From Harmonia axyridis (lineage: Eukaryota; Arthropoda; Insecta; Coleoptera; Coccinellidae): 64,000 nt of DNA. Where the stretch lies: contig NC_059502.1 in the NCBI RefSeq assembly GCF_914767665.1, forward strand, positions 12,772,001 through 12,836,000, read 5' to 3'. Numbering within the stretch: the stretch's first letter is position 1; every line of letters begins with the position of its first letter. Of the stretch, positions 22,716 through 34,044 are shown one piece after another. The position numbers were made by a program, and so were the translations under genes. The notes under the pieces were generated by a model. It did not search any database and was not told where the DNA came from. It saw only the letters and a program-made list of their open reading frames with translations.

Positions 22716-24394
22716 ACTTTTCGGGTATAAAAATAGGTTAAATAAAAAAATTATGAAGCAATAAGAAATCCATGTGGTTTCTCATTTTCTTAAAACTCAC
22801 CCTTGATGTTATAGGAGTCAGTGTAAGGTGACAAAGAAACCTCTTCAAAAGAGCTAGTTTTCCAGAAATCCTGACAACGATTCTTGGATATTTCGAGATC
22901 AAGAACGTTAAGCCCCTCAAGTTTTCATTATGCTACGATCATGATCTCGGTCACCAGATAAATGATAATTGATAAATCAAAAGAATATGAAAAAGATAAT
23001 CGACAAAAAATGTCTACACATAATGTTGAATTCGCTCAATCTCTGAAGCATATTCGGAATCATCGCGGAATATGTAATTTTTAACACATAATCACCATAA
23101 AGTTCACCAAGTCACGAATGCTTTCCCATTTTCCATCTACCTCTGACAGTTTTTCCGCTATCATACATGAAAAGTCGTTGATTTTACTTTATTGATGAGC
23201 ACATCAGCGCTGCGCATAATCTAGAATGCAGACAGCAGAGAGGGTCGTGTAAGTGCATTCTGAAGGGTTATACAACACAAGTTAATATTAACTCTATCGA
23301 TTTTGTGTACGAACTTTTGAATAGTTCGAATCAAAAGGTTCACCCGTGCATGAAATTGAAATGCAACTTTATGGAAAATACGTTGCATTTATGTATAATC
23401 ACGTTTTTTTTATTGTGCGTACATGTTTTGAATAGAAACCAACGCGTGTGGTGCTCTTTAGTCTATATTATGCGAACAGAGAACTATTGTTGTGATTGTT
23501 ATGTAATAACATTTTCTACTGAAATAAAACACAAAAAATGAATGAAATTACCAAGTTACAGTTATGGTTGAATTTGCTAAATTGTTTTCATTACCAATTC
23601 TTTCTGAATTTGAGCGTAAATTTTAGGCTTCATAGCTCAAGAGCCCACGACAGTCAGACCTTTGTTATTTTATAAAAGCTGAAAGTTTTTCTGTTCTTTT
23701 TCTCTTCTACAGGCAAAAAACGACTAGCTACTTTAGAGTTTGGGTTGTGGTTACTTTGGCAGTTAACATGTAGTAAAGGTTTATTATATAGTACCTTAAA
23801 TTACAAAGCTCATTTTTTCAATATTTTCTTTGGGGTTACTTTAGAAAACTCGTCATTCATTTGACAGTTGCTACCCACTGCCAGACACATCTTAACTTCA
23901 ATAACTTATAATAACATTTTCGTTATAGTATAAAAGCTGAATTTCACGTATCTTACTTGAGTACTTATGAAAAAATGATACCTGTTGAAAAAATGCTGAA
24001 AATTTGCATTTTGGGGTTTGAGACATCGATCTTTCTCTCTAAAATATTTTTAAATCTCTACAACTTCCAGTTATACCAGAAATAGACTACTACTTCCTTA
24101 TTTCAAATGGCACACCCAGTATATTATTGCATCATTAGATAGCTTTTTTGATGACAACTTCAGCAATATGCCACCTTGGATATAAACTAAACGGTTCATG
24201 AGTTGATGGAATTCTTATAAAAATAAATGGTGGCGACGAGGACTCCTATTTTTTGCAGAAAAAGTTTTCCGATCGGTTCCCATAAGATGACATTAGAAAG
24301 AGGTGATTTTGTCCTACAAAAACTTTCCTGACAGTTTTGTGATTAGTTGACTCGATATAGTTTGAGCGCGCGTCAAAGATGGATACTAGCAAAG
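22716..24394. other. non-coding right flank of the array
   Basis: No recognisable protein. The plus frame 23305-23541 (78 codons) has a hydrophobic stretch but no known motif and no supporting context. No terminal repeats were found. Confidence 0.4.
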
Positions 24395-24535
24395 AGGCCT
24401 TTAGAGTCAAAACTAATCAATAGCAAAAATTTTGCCTATTGAACTTTTTGTTTGGTATGACTTGGACTATAACATATCCAAAATTCAGCCAATTCGAAGG
24501 TGATCTTCTCTAATGAAGTGTGCGGTATCTTTTGT
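24395..24535. repeat. dispersed repeat, shared with 55160-55310
   Basis: AGAGGCCTTTAGAGTCAAAA, then TTGAACTTTTTGTTTGG, then a TGAAGTGTGCGGTATC-type end match the segment at 55160-55310 in order with scattered substitutions. The nature of the element is unknown; boundaries are approximate. Confidence 0.55.
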
Positions 24536-24693
24536 TTAGTAAACAGTAAAAGGATTGTTTTTACATTCTGACAACGACTTATTCTATATCTGTCACTATC
24601 TGCAACTTAAGGAGAAATAATAAACCATAGAGTGAATCTTGCAGTCTTTGTCATTACGAAGGGCACCTGATTGACCAAAAAATGATTCAGTTT

Positions 24694-25818
24694 CATAGAG
24701 TAATAAACATAGATAAAGGGAGTACACGCAGTCTTTACATGATTCCAACATGGTTAGATTAGGTTGTCGAATTGTGATATATTTTCAAATCCACAATGGA
24801 CTAGTATAGTGATGTTGATAATACTATATTTGACACGATAGAATTAAAATATAGAGCAAAACTGATAAATCAGTGAAAAAATTCTGAAAATCCATGAATA
24901 AATGACTGAGAAATAGATTATTTAAATTTACGTATTTTAGCGCGGAACGTCTTTGGTCTCCGACTCGTCTGTGACGTCACGCCACTTGCCTGTGATCGCT
25001 ACACCATAAATTACGTTTGAATACTATGCCGCGCTAAAGCTCTCGCGCCGTTTGTAGTTGTACAGTGTAGTTTTAACTCGAGTTTTGTTTTTATGTCACC
25101 ATAATGGAAGAAGGCTTCGTGAAAGAACAAAGTGACAATTTGCCTAAAATAAATATATTCGCAGTGATGGAGTTTTTTCTTCAAATCCATCTTATGTCAG
25201 TGCTGAAATAAAAGGAGTTAAAACTTTTCAAGTAAGTATCTACTTTTGAGTTTGCTTCATCATGGTTCAACTTATAACGATGATTTATTTAAAAAACGTT
25301 TCATAAACAGTTTGTAGTTGAGTACTGGTTGTTGAAGTCTATCAATGGCAAAACATATTCATGTGAGGAGTAAAAAGTAAAAAGAGAAAAAAGTAATTTA
25401 TATGTATGTATATAGTAAGTTATTTCAGCCATCGTGTAACGGACAAAACACGACACGAACGACACAAGTGATTGTACACCAATGAATTCGTAAGCACTCT
25501 GCGAATACCAGTCGTCTAGTGTATGACGTCACGACACTTACACGTACTATGAAATTATTCTTCCAAGCGCAACTTCAAAGTCCCATAACTTTTTCATTTC
25601 TAGAGATATTTCAATGATTCTTTCACATTTTTGTTTCATTTTACTTACATTTTTAGAATTGATCCTTAACAAAAAAAATGAAAACTAGTCTATTATCGTA
25701 TCACTGATATGATTTCATTTCCGCGCGCTTCATGTCAAATTTGACAGTTCATGTTGGGGACAAAATTTGCTTACTGAAAATGACGTATGCACCCTCTATC
25801 TATGTTCATTACTCTGAG
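24694..25818 (+). mobile_element. 8-bp-TSD MITE, copy 2, with foreign interior
   Basis: Both termini of the family are present: CATAGAGTAATAAACATAG at the left and CTATGTTCATTACTCTGAG at the right. Family sequence continues for about 150 bp inward on the left and about 110 bp on the right. Between about 24850 and 25690 the interior does not match the other copies. It instead holds a GC-richer segment with an exon-like coding stretch (25104-25231). The flanking bases do not form an obvious 8-bp duplication, so either the duplication has decayed or one end was rebuilt. Confidence 0.75.
25104..25231 (+). pseudogene. captured first-exon-like coding fragment
   Basis: Starting at an ATG, the reading is MEEGFVKEQSDNLPKINIF then AVMEFF. 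A one-base loss in the T-run that follows (GAGTTTTTTCTTC) shifts the frame, after which SSNPSYVSAEIKGVKTFQ is read up to a strong splice-donor match GTAAGT at 25232. The pattern DNLP...F..EFF..NP.Y.SAE.KG.K resembles the N-terminus of insect repetitive proteins that carry SWIM-type and YqaJ-type recombinase domains; this is from memory and is not certain. The fragment lies wholly inside MITE copy 2. Confidence 0.4.
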
Positions 25819-28204
25819 GTTTCACCGAATCCACTTACCTGGCTCCGATTCGACTGGACCTTTGAATTTACTGTCACGTTTCATCATGGCGAACCGCATA
25901 AAACGCAAGTTTTAAACGTCGATACATTACGTAGCTTGTCGTTGTCGTAGAATCCGGCAAACTTCTCTTCAAAATACCGTCAAAGGATTTGAAGTTCAGC
26001 GCAGTGAAGCCTTTTATGAAATCGAAACCATAAAGATGGTTGAAGGTCAATATTTTAATACCGATGCAGAATAAAGTTCGCTTCGAGACGATAATTCTGA
26101 AATTTAACTTTATTTTGATGGTTTAATCACTTGACAGACGATCGATGTAGCGACAACTTTTCAATGTTGGTTCGTTTTTGCGTTTCTAGGAAGTAGGTCA
26201 CTTCATTTTCTCAAAGATCTGTCGATTCACAAATCTGAAATGTTTGGATTGGACTCATTAATACAGAATTCGAGATCGAATCAAACTTTGTTCATCTGGC
26301 TAGGCAAACTGAACCAATTTGTGAAGGAGATAACTTTACTTGGAACTTTACGAATTTTCAATCGCGGAAAATTCAAAAGGATCTGAGGTTTGACTTCTTC
26401 AAGTGTTCGAGGAAAAATAATGAATATATTATGTATAAGGTGATATTTTATACTTAAAGATTTCAGTATATGTCCTTCCAATCGTTTCAACAATAGAACA
26501 ATAGTTATTTCAATGATGATTCACTTCTAGATTGAACTAATTATACATTTTGCAGCAAACAACCTTATTATTAGTTCGACATGCACTCGAACGAATGTAA
26601 TCAAGAAAATACAATAATAGAATACAATAATAGAACACAAATATATAAGAGACTGTTAATAGATCAAAGAATTTTTTCTATTCTGAAAAACTTATTGAGT
26701 AATACACATACCACTGGGGATGTTGTTATAATACAGTGGGTTCATGATCAAAGTTCCAGATATCCTCAATAAGGACAAAAATACAACAGTAACAGTAATT
26801 TATATAAAAGATGAAAATTGTTATTCGGCTGATTCAAGACATCCCCAATAATTTGTCGGTTGCAAAGGATTTTTGTAAAGCATATTCTGAAATGAAATAG
26901 ATCCAGCATTATATTTGAATTTTAAGCCTATGTTTGAATCCAGTTGTTCTAGTATCTAGTTTTGTATCCAGTTACCTCTTATCAGATAGGAATTTAACAA
27001 TGTATCTCTCACATGTATATGTAAAAGTGACAGACCTTCAATTCATTCCTCTAATGAATAACATTTGGTCAAAATAGCCAAATCAAAAATGAAAGTCACA
27101 CCCAAATTATTTGAAGATAGCAAAATTACAATTTTGAGCGGAACATTCGGTAAGAGCGCTTTCGCCATTTTGCAGCTCATTCCCTTCTTTAGAATAACGT
27201 GAAATTGTTATTTATAATACAAGAGCAGAACCATTGATTTCCTTTCAATAGTTCAAAATTATTAAACAAGTCGCGAAATAGAGAGTTTTTCTTATGATTT
27301 TGAAGCTACCATTCTGATAAAAAATGAATTTTGAATTTAGTTGTGAAATCACAAGGTCAAGCATGATGCAAAATTGTATGTCTATTACATCTCTAGAAAC
27401 GACGAAAATTCAATCAGAAATTGAGAAAATGTCTATGTAAAATATTCATTCCAATGTTCGTGCCGAATTTCAGGACGATCACTTCACTAAAACCAATTAT
27501 GTATATAGATATTTTGGTCTCTGAAGATGCAATAGGAGCATGAATGAAAAAATAAATCATCATGAATAATTTGGAGTATTTTATTCCTTCATATTTGGAG
27601 GTTCAATTCCAGATCGAACGAAAAATATCTAAATGAAACTTTCAAATTAGATCATGATAATGGATCCATAAAATACAATGACAAAAATTCTTTTCTTATC
27701 GAATTTCCTTCAGGAAACTCACTCAAGCTTTTTTTGACGGGAACCCTACTGGGATCAAAGTTCGAAACAAAATATTTTCCTTTCCTTAAATTCATGAGAC
27801 GAGTATCCATTAATTTTACTTTGTGAAGTTCATTTCATCCGATGAGTTGATTATAAATAAACTGAACTTCTGAGCAATTACTTTAGTACTTGATATTGTG
27901 GATGCTTCGTTAATTATTCTGTCGGCTAATTATACGTGAAGGGGGCTATATCAATTTGGGAATGTCGAGGACATTGTTCTATGTATATTCTGTTTTGCCA
28001 GGCCAGGTGTCTTTGGGGAATTGTGCGTTATCATTTTGCTCGAATATGAAATTTCGATTAAATTGATTTTCAGGACCGTACTCTGTGGACGCGACGAAAA
28101 GGCAAAATATCATAAGTATTGGATTGTATTCGGTCTCCCAAATTTCAGTTTAACACGGCAAATCAACCAAATTTCTATCCATTATAATCCGTAAACTTCA
28201 GATT
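25819..28204. other. non-coding with one old repeat fragment
   Basis: AT-rich DNA. At 27203-27290 there is a diverged fragment of dispersed family H (GTTATTTATAATACAAGAGC). Around 26608-26640 a 15-bp unit, ATACAATAATAGAA, is repeated. The short frames are not recognisable. Confidence 0.45.
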
Positions 28205-28262
28205 ATCAAAATATTCGATGGCCACCAAAGTCTTTAGATTTAACACCATTAGATTTGAATGA
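28205..28262 (+). pseudogene. transposase third-block scrap
   Basis: A short plus-strand reading, IRWPPKSLDLTPLDLND, resembles the third catalytic block (WPPRS.DLTPLDF) of DD41D or DD37-type Tc1/mariner transposases. Only about 17 codons are recognisable, so it could be chance, but the WPP...DLTPLD pattern is specific. Confidence 0.4.
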
Positions 28263-28315
28263 TTAAAAAGGAAAACACTTTTTTCATTGATTACACAAAA
28301 ATAGTCTAATTATTA

Positions 28316-29279
28316 GGTGTACAACTTTGTTTCCCCCGTTTTGCAATAGATGGCTGTAGCAGTAAGTGGTAGTCGAAATAAATAAATCGTAGATGTCATA
28401 AAAAAAAGCTATGGTATTTCTAAATATAACATTACTGCATCATAAAGTTATTTCCGATCGAACATATATATATACGTATATAAGCTTACGAACCAAATTC
28501 TCGTCATTTGAGGGAGCGTTTGATTTCCTGCTTTAATATGAAAAAATCTGCGGCTGAGGGACATCGAATGCTCTCAAGAACCTAAGGTGAGGCCGCTATT
28601 AGCGAAAGAACGTGCCGAGAGAGGTTTCAACGCTCAGAAACGGTGATTTTGACTTCGAAGACCAGCATGGCAATGGAAGAGAGAAGGTTTTTGTAGATGT
28701 AGAATTGGAGACAATACTTGATCAAGATTCGTGTCAAACGCAACAAGAATTGGCAGGATCATTGCGAGTGATGCAACAAGCCATTTCAAAAAGCCTGAAA
28801 GTCCTAGGAATGATTCAAAACAAGGAAATTGGGTGCCGTACGAGTTGAAGCTGAGAGATGTTTGTTTGCTTGTGAACAGCTGCTTGCAAGTTTAAGACGG
28901 AAGGGATTTCTGCATCGCCTTGTAACTGGAGACGAAAAATGGGTTCATTACGATATTCCCAAACACAAAAAATAATGGGGATATCTCAGCCATGCTTCCA
29001 CGAGATGAGGAGTCCAATGAGAAGTCCTACCCCACCCGCCGTATTCTCTAGACGTTGCTCCTTTGGACTTTCACTTGTTTCGATCAATGCCACACGTCCT
29101 GACTGGCCAGCACTTCCAGTCCTATGAAGAAGTAAAAAATTCTTATGCTGCCCGAAAGATGGGAGAAAGTAGTGGCTAGCGATGGACAATACTTTGAATC
29201 ATAGATAAATGCGTACTCAGTTCTTTGCAATAAAGGTTCGAATTTCGAAAATAAAACGGCGGAAGCAAAGTTGTACGCC
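28316..29279 (+). mobile_element. mariner (DD34D) element, internally deleted
   Basis: An element of about 964 bp with 25-30-bp inverted ends: GGTGTACAACTTTGTTTCCC on the left, and the complement of GGCGTACAACTTTGCTTCCG on the right. It is flanked by TA (28314-28315 and 29280-29281). The plus-strand protein remnants appear in family order. Helix-turn-helix part at 28612-28848: NGDFDFEDQHGNGREKVF, then DQDSCQTQQELAGSL and QQAISKSLKVLGMIQ. Then RKGFLHRLVTGDEKWVHYD with the first catalytic D. After a gap, LDVAPLDFHLF-type sequence follows, with the third catalytic D. The middle of the gene, including the HDNA block, is deleted, and several frameshifts are present. Non-functional. Confidence 0.88.
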
Positions 29280-29281
29280 TA

Positions 29282-30066
29282 TGTACATTTTGACTTCATC
29301 AGGTGAGTATGGTATTTAAATACTCTTACAATATCGGTAACCCTAAATACAAATTGAAAATAAAATTTATAAGTGACCAAAAGAAGTTTTGTTTTGGAAA
29401 TCCATAAAATCACTAAAAAACATTGATCAACGACGATCTTTTCATATTAGTCTAGTAGTTAAGCAAAATATGTTTTCAATGACCAGTCTGTTTTGAACAG
29501 ATCGCTGTAGCTCAACATTTTTCAGATAATAAACGGTTTCAATCCCCTGAAATTCGTCATATAAAAAAAGAAATTCCTTCTTCATCTACATCATGAACTA
29601 ATCAATTTTGTTAGTGAAACCTGTCCATTATTTACCATAATCGCATCCTAAAATGTCAACTGAAATCGAGACTAAAATACTTATGCGTGACCAACAAAAC
29701 GAAGGTTCATATTTATTGACGTCAAGACTATCGCCATTCACATTATATTGTTTCGAATATGCAGCAATAAATTATAGAACCATAGCCTATCCTAATTATG
29801 GTATTTCTTCCTCATAAATCACAGGAAAATTGGAATTTGAACTATTAAGTTCCGTGCCAGGTGTATGAGGGTAAATGAAATGTATCTGAAAAAAGTCAAG
29901 TGGGTGTACAAAATAGTGCAAGTTGTAACAAGGTTAAGGAATATCATACATCTGGATTGCAGTTGCAGTTGGAATAGGAATGTCGACTGCAGTCTGGTTT
30001 ATTTGAAACGATATATTAAGCATATGCTTCATAATGTAAATTAATGTGTCAATATGAGTATTATAC
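29282..30066. other. non-coding, no recognisable feature
   Basis: AT-rich spacer between the mariner and the Tc1-derived MITE. I see no motifs, repeats or frames worth reporting. Confidence 0.45.
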
Positions 30067-30068
30067 TA

Positions 30069-30434
30069 ACTGACAAAGGAACTGCAACACCAAGAAGTTG
30101 CTGTTTAAATTTAAATTTTTTTTTGGTTAAACATAGATAGTATAGCAAGGAGTAGATAGTATAGCAAGGAATGAATGATTTAAATAATTCTTCCTCTTTC
30201 AAATTCACTTAGCTGGCGATTAATTCTGCGTACACGTGCTCTAGGCATTTTAACAACACCTGGTTTGTTGTAAAATTTGAGAAACTTGCAAAAAACGACC
30301 TCAATATTTAAGTAACAAAAATTGTTTACATGTGAGACCTTTTTTTCTCCAAATTCAATGATTTACTCTTTGCTATACCATCTATGTTCTACAAAAAAAA
30401 TTTTCCTTTTGGGTGTTGCAGTTTCTTTGTCAGT
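30069..30434 (-). mobile_element. Tc1-derived MITE (deletion derivative)
   Basis: A 366-bp element flanked by TA, with long inverted ends: ACTGACAAAGGAACTGCAAC on the left, and the complement of ACTGACAAAGAAACTGCAAC on the right. Inward, AACATAGATAGTATAGCAAG and its counterpart CTTTGCTATACCATCTATGT also pair. The centre holds on the minus strand the start of a Tc1-type transposase, MPRARVRRINRQLSEFERGR, after which the gene is deleted. The same ends and the same protein start (MPRERVRGIYCQLT) belong to the longer Tc1 copy at 54203, so this is its internally deleted relative. A small tandem duplication of AGATAGTATAGCAAGGA occurs at the left side. Confidence 0.85.
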
Positions 30435-30436
30435 TA

Positions 30437-31855
30437 TTATATTTAACAATCTTCATAACCACTCAGGAGCAGTAGTCAAGTTGGTGTTATCGATAAGCCA
30501 AACTTTATTCTTGATTTTAATTGGTCTGCCAAGATGCTTTTACTCTTAAGTTTATAATTTTAGCTTGTTGTACAATGTTTAGTTTTCGAGAAATTAAATT
30601 GCGGTTCAAAGTAACCCCCTAACAGTAATTAGTAATGCTATCGAAATTATTTTCATTACGAAAGTGTTTTACAAATATGAATAATTCCTCTTCATTCTAT
30701 ATTAAAAGGCTCAATCTGGTAATAATTTCAAATTTTAGCTGTTTGGTTCTGAAATATCATACGTTCAAGTAAATCCATATGAATTATTCATTCAGTAAAA
30801 TTGGAATGGCCAGCTCTGAATATTTTGCTATGGGACAGATTTGCAATTCAATTTTATGCATACATGGCTCTATTGTTTTTCAGATAATACTGAACATAAT
30901 GTCCCATCACCCACGTTCCATATTTATACCATGCATGATATTAACTTCGTAGTAAACTATCGGATACTCAGGAAGCCCATTCAGCAGTTTCTCAATTAGA
31001 TCTGAAAGTTTTGGTTGCTTTGAATAAGCCCCTTTTGGTTCATATTCAAGTACCATAGATATCCTAGAATGCAAAGGGCGGGACTTTCTGTCTTAATTCA
31101 ATTCAATTTTTATAATTATTTATTATAAAAATTCATTTCATCCAACTTGCTGAAATATTCGATAAACTTGTGTAATTTTAATACATATGAATACTCCTAT
31201 AATGTAAATGAGATTAACTGGAAAAATGAATTTCAGTATCGGTAATCAATACAGAAACTCATTTTTTGTTTCAATCTGATTCTACACCTACACTTATTGG
31301 AAGAAATAAATCAGAGTTGTTCTGTTTTGGGAATGAATTATCGGTGATAGGTGAAGAAAAGTTGGAGCAAGTATTCTACTGGGAATATTTCATGAATTAT
31401 ACAGAACACGTTCTTTACGATAAATCAATCCAAACCAACATCCATCACAAAAATATTGGATTTCAGGGAGTAACTTGTATTTATCACTCATGAAATATTG
31501 CACTCAGTTGGGCCAAACAAGAATTGGAACATTGATTGAATAATTGTCATTGGATTCACAATGGAACGACCTAGAAACAACTGTTTTTTTGTCGTCAACA
31601 GAATATTCTTGAAGCAAATTCATTTTGAAACCTATAAAACATTACTGAAAAATAGATTCACATATTTGTAAATTCTTGAAAATATTAGATTATTTGAAAG
31701 TTGAAATTCTATGTTCGGATCTCGAATGCTGTGGTTAAGTTGGTTAATGGATAATATCCGACTGGGGTTCCGTAAATATGTCCGTCCAAAATTTTGTTTT
31801 GTTGTTGATTTTCAACTGATGATAATATCGGAATGAAAATTTGCGTTTGGATGTG
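30437..31855. other. non-coding, no recognisable feature
   Basis: AT-rich DNA. The plus frames at 31266-31493 and 30322-30549 have no recognised domain; the latter mostly overlaps the MITE end. No repeats from the other families were found. Confidence 0.45.
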
Positions 31856-32787
31856 AAGGGTGTTTTTTTATAGCTATAGAACTTTAAATTGCAGTAAAAC
31901 AACGATGCATGATTCGATTGACATGAATTTTATTTATCCGCAAGATAATCTTGTGGCATTACATTTCAAATATGATTTCTGGCATATGACTGCCACGGCT
32001 GGCTCGGATGTAGTCCAATCTGGACGTCCAATTTTCGATTACTTTTTCCAACATTTGTGGCCATATATCGGCAATAACACGGCTAATGTTGTCTTCCAAA
32101 TGGTCAAGGGTTTGTGGCTTATCCGCATAGACCAATGACTTTACATATCCCCACAGAAAGTAGTCTAGCGGTGTTAAATCACAAGATCTTGGAGGCCAAT
32201 TCACAGGTCCAAAACGTGAAATTAGGCGGTCACCAAACGTGTCTTTCAATAAATCGATTGTGGCACGAGCTGTGTGACATGTTGCGCCGTCTTGTTGGGA
32301 CCACAGCTCCTGGACATCATGGTTGTTAAATTCAGGATTGAAAAAGTTAGTAATCATGACTCTATGCCGATCACCATTGACTGTAACGTTCTTGCCATCA
32401 TCGTTTTTGAAGAAGTACGGACCAATGATTCCACCAGCCCATAAAGCGCACCAAACAACCAGTTTTTCTGGATGTAACGGTGTTTCGACATACACTTGAG
32501 GATTAGCTTCACTCCAAATGCGGCAATTTGTTTTGTTTACGTAGCTATTCAACCAGAAGTGCGCTTCATCAAAATAAAATGGACGTAGTGCGCGATATGT
32601 ATTCCGCACAGAACCATTATTTTCGAAATGAAATTGCACTATTTGCAAGCGTTGTTCAGGCGTGAGTATATTCATGATGAATTGCCAAACCAAACTGAGA
32701 ATGAATCACTCGACAGCTGTTAAATCGGTCGCCATATTGAACAGTAATGCCAATTTAAAATTATATACCTCGAAAAAAAACACCCGT
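31856..32787 (-). mobile_element. DD41D Tc1/mariner element, copy C (HTH-less)
   Basis: A 932-bp element starting AAGGGTGTTTTTTTATAG and ending AAAAAACACCCGT, followed by TA (32788-32789); the left flank is TG rather than TA. Both inverted ends are complete. Relative to copy A, the stretch coding for the DNA-binding half is deleted, so the codons for RALRPFY are joined to DEAHFWLN. The deletion joins T-rich sequence to T-rich sequence, the same place as in copies D and E. It keeps one long open frame. Confidence 0.88.
31959..32693 (-). CDS. DD41D transposase lacking the DNA-binding domain
   Basis: An uninterrupted 244-residue frame. Residues 1-37 derive from the extreme N-terminus (MNILTPEQRLQIVQFHFENN, SVRNTYRALRPFY). 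They are fused directly to the catalytic domain: FDEAHFWLNSYVN with the first D at about residue 42, GGIIGPYFF, WSQQDGATCHTAR with the second D, and SCDLTPLDYFLWGYV with the third D 41 residues further on. The C-terminus, WTSRLDYIRASRGSHMPE, is complete. The paired helix-turn-helix region normally needed to bind the inverted repeats is absent. Known: the three carboxylates bind the catalytic metals. Inference: the product could fold as a catalytic core but should not bind its own ends, and might act only as an interfering partner. Start codon uncertain; MNILTPEQR, six codons in, is as likely. Confidence 0.7.
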   Translation of the reverse strand: MVWQFIMNILTPEQRLQIVQFHFENNGSVRNTYRALRPFYFDEAHFWLNSYVNKTNCRIWSEANPQVYVETPLHPEKLVVWCALWAGGIIGPYFFKNDDGKNVTVNGDRHRVMITNFFNPEFNNHDVQELWSQQDGATCHTARATIDLLKDTFGDRLISRFGPVNWPPRSCDLTPLDYFLWGYVKSLVYADKPQTLDHLEDNISRVIADIWPQMLEKVIENWTSRLDYIRASRGSHMPEIIFEM

Positions 32788-32789
32788 TA

Positions 32790-34044
32790 CAAACATTTTG
32801 AACGGGCTTTCTTTTTACTAGTTAGCAACCGATTTCACTTCGAGCGAATGGAAATTTTTTCAGTTAGCTATTAGGAAAACAAACATGTCATATATGTGTC
32901 GTAATTGTGGAACTATCGAAGCGATTTATCCTATTATCATCTTAACCTTGAATCTACCCTGAAAAAAAGTCTTGAGCACGTTCTGTTCGAGAGTTATCGA
33001 GTACCTGGCTGGACGGACTTAATCAATTTTGACCTCGAATTTTTCTTCGATTAGTCGAAGCCAATTGTTTGCGCTCACTCTCTGTTCGAAAATTGGGGAC
33101 GCAAGGTTCATCAGCGAGAAACGAATAGAAAACTTTCATAATTATTATGTTTCTTTTTTAATTTTTCATAATAATAATATCAAATAATCTCTCATAGAAA
33201 CTGGAAACAGATATCAGTTTTTATATTAACATGATGTGGCGCTACAACGGAACATATCAATCTTCAGAGGTTTATTTAATTACGAAGACAAGACTATCTG
33301 AAAGCAAAAGGCTGTCAACTCGACCTAACAAATTACAGAAATACGGGCACAACTGTTATGTCAGCGAATCTAATAAAGGGACCTAACTTCGTTATGTACT
33401 TTGATGGAAATCGGAAACAATCAACTCATTTGCCACAATGTTCATTTCGATTTTCTTTTCTGTTTTGTTTCTGCAACTCTGTTCAGCAGCCATCAAAATC
33501 GACAAGGAATGAACTGAATTTGTTTTCTATTTGAATTATTAGATTTTGTGTTTGTCGGAGAGTCTCCAGCTAGGATAATTGTAATGACGCAAAAGAATGA
33601 AGAAGAGGAAAATATATACTGAGAGAAGGGTTTATTTGATATTATCGAAAATACATTATAGTTGATAAATCATTTATTGGATAAATGGACAAACAAATAT
33701 TAGTTTCATGGAAATAAATAATTTATTTGAAATCCCACCAATAATTATCATTTATTATTACACTTCATTTATTTACGCAAACTTATATCAATAATGCTGA
33801 AGAAATATCCATTTGAAGGAAATAAATATAGTTGAGGTTAATATATCATTGAGTAATAATAAATAAACCTTATTTATATGTAATATGTATCCATGCTGAA
33901 TAAAAATAATATTTCAATTCAGTAATGGTAAACGTATTTCTTAGATACTTAATTTGGTTGTTTCTATTATCCGATTGTTAGGGTCTGAGAAGAACCGTTT
34001 GCCAAACTAGGTAATTTTTTAGAGTTCATATTGAGGGTATTCGG
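32790..34044. other. non-coding, no recognisable feature
   Basis: AT-rich DNA, especially 33600-33960, which is rich in ATTTAT/ATAAAT words. No recognisable frames. Confidence 0.45.

Noticed and set aside
24694..25818. 8-bp target duplication for MITE copy 2
   Set aside because: The flanks TTCAGTTT and GTTTCACC do not match as octamers; only a partial GTTTCA overlap is seen, which was not counted as evidence.
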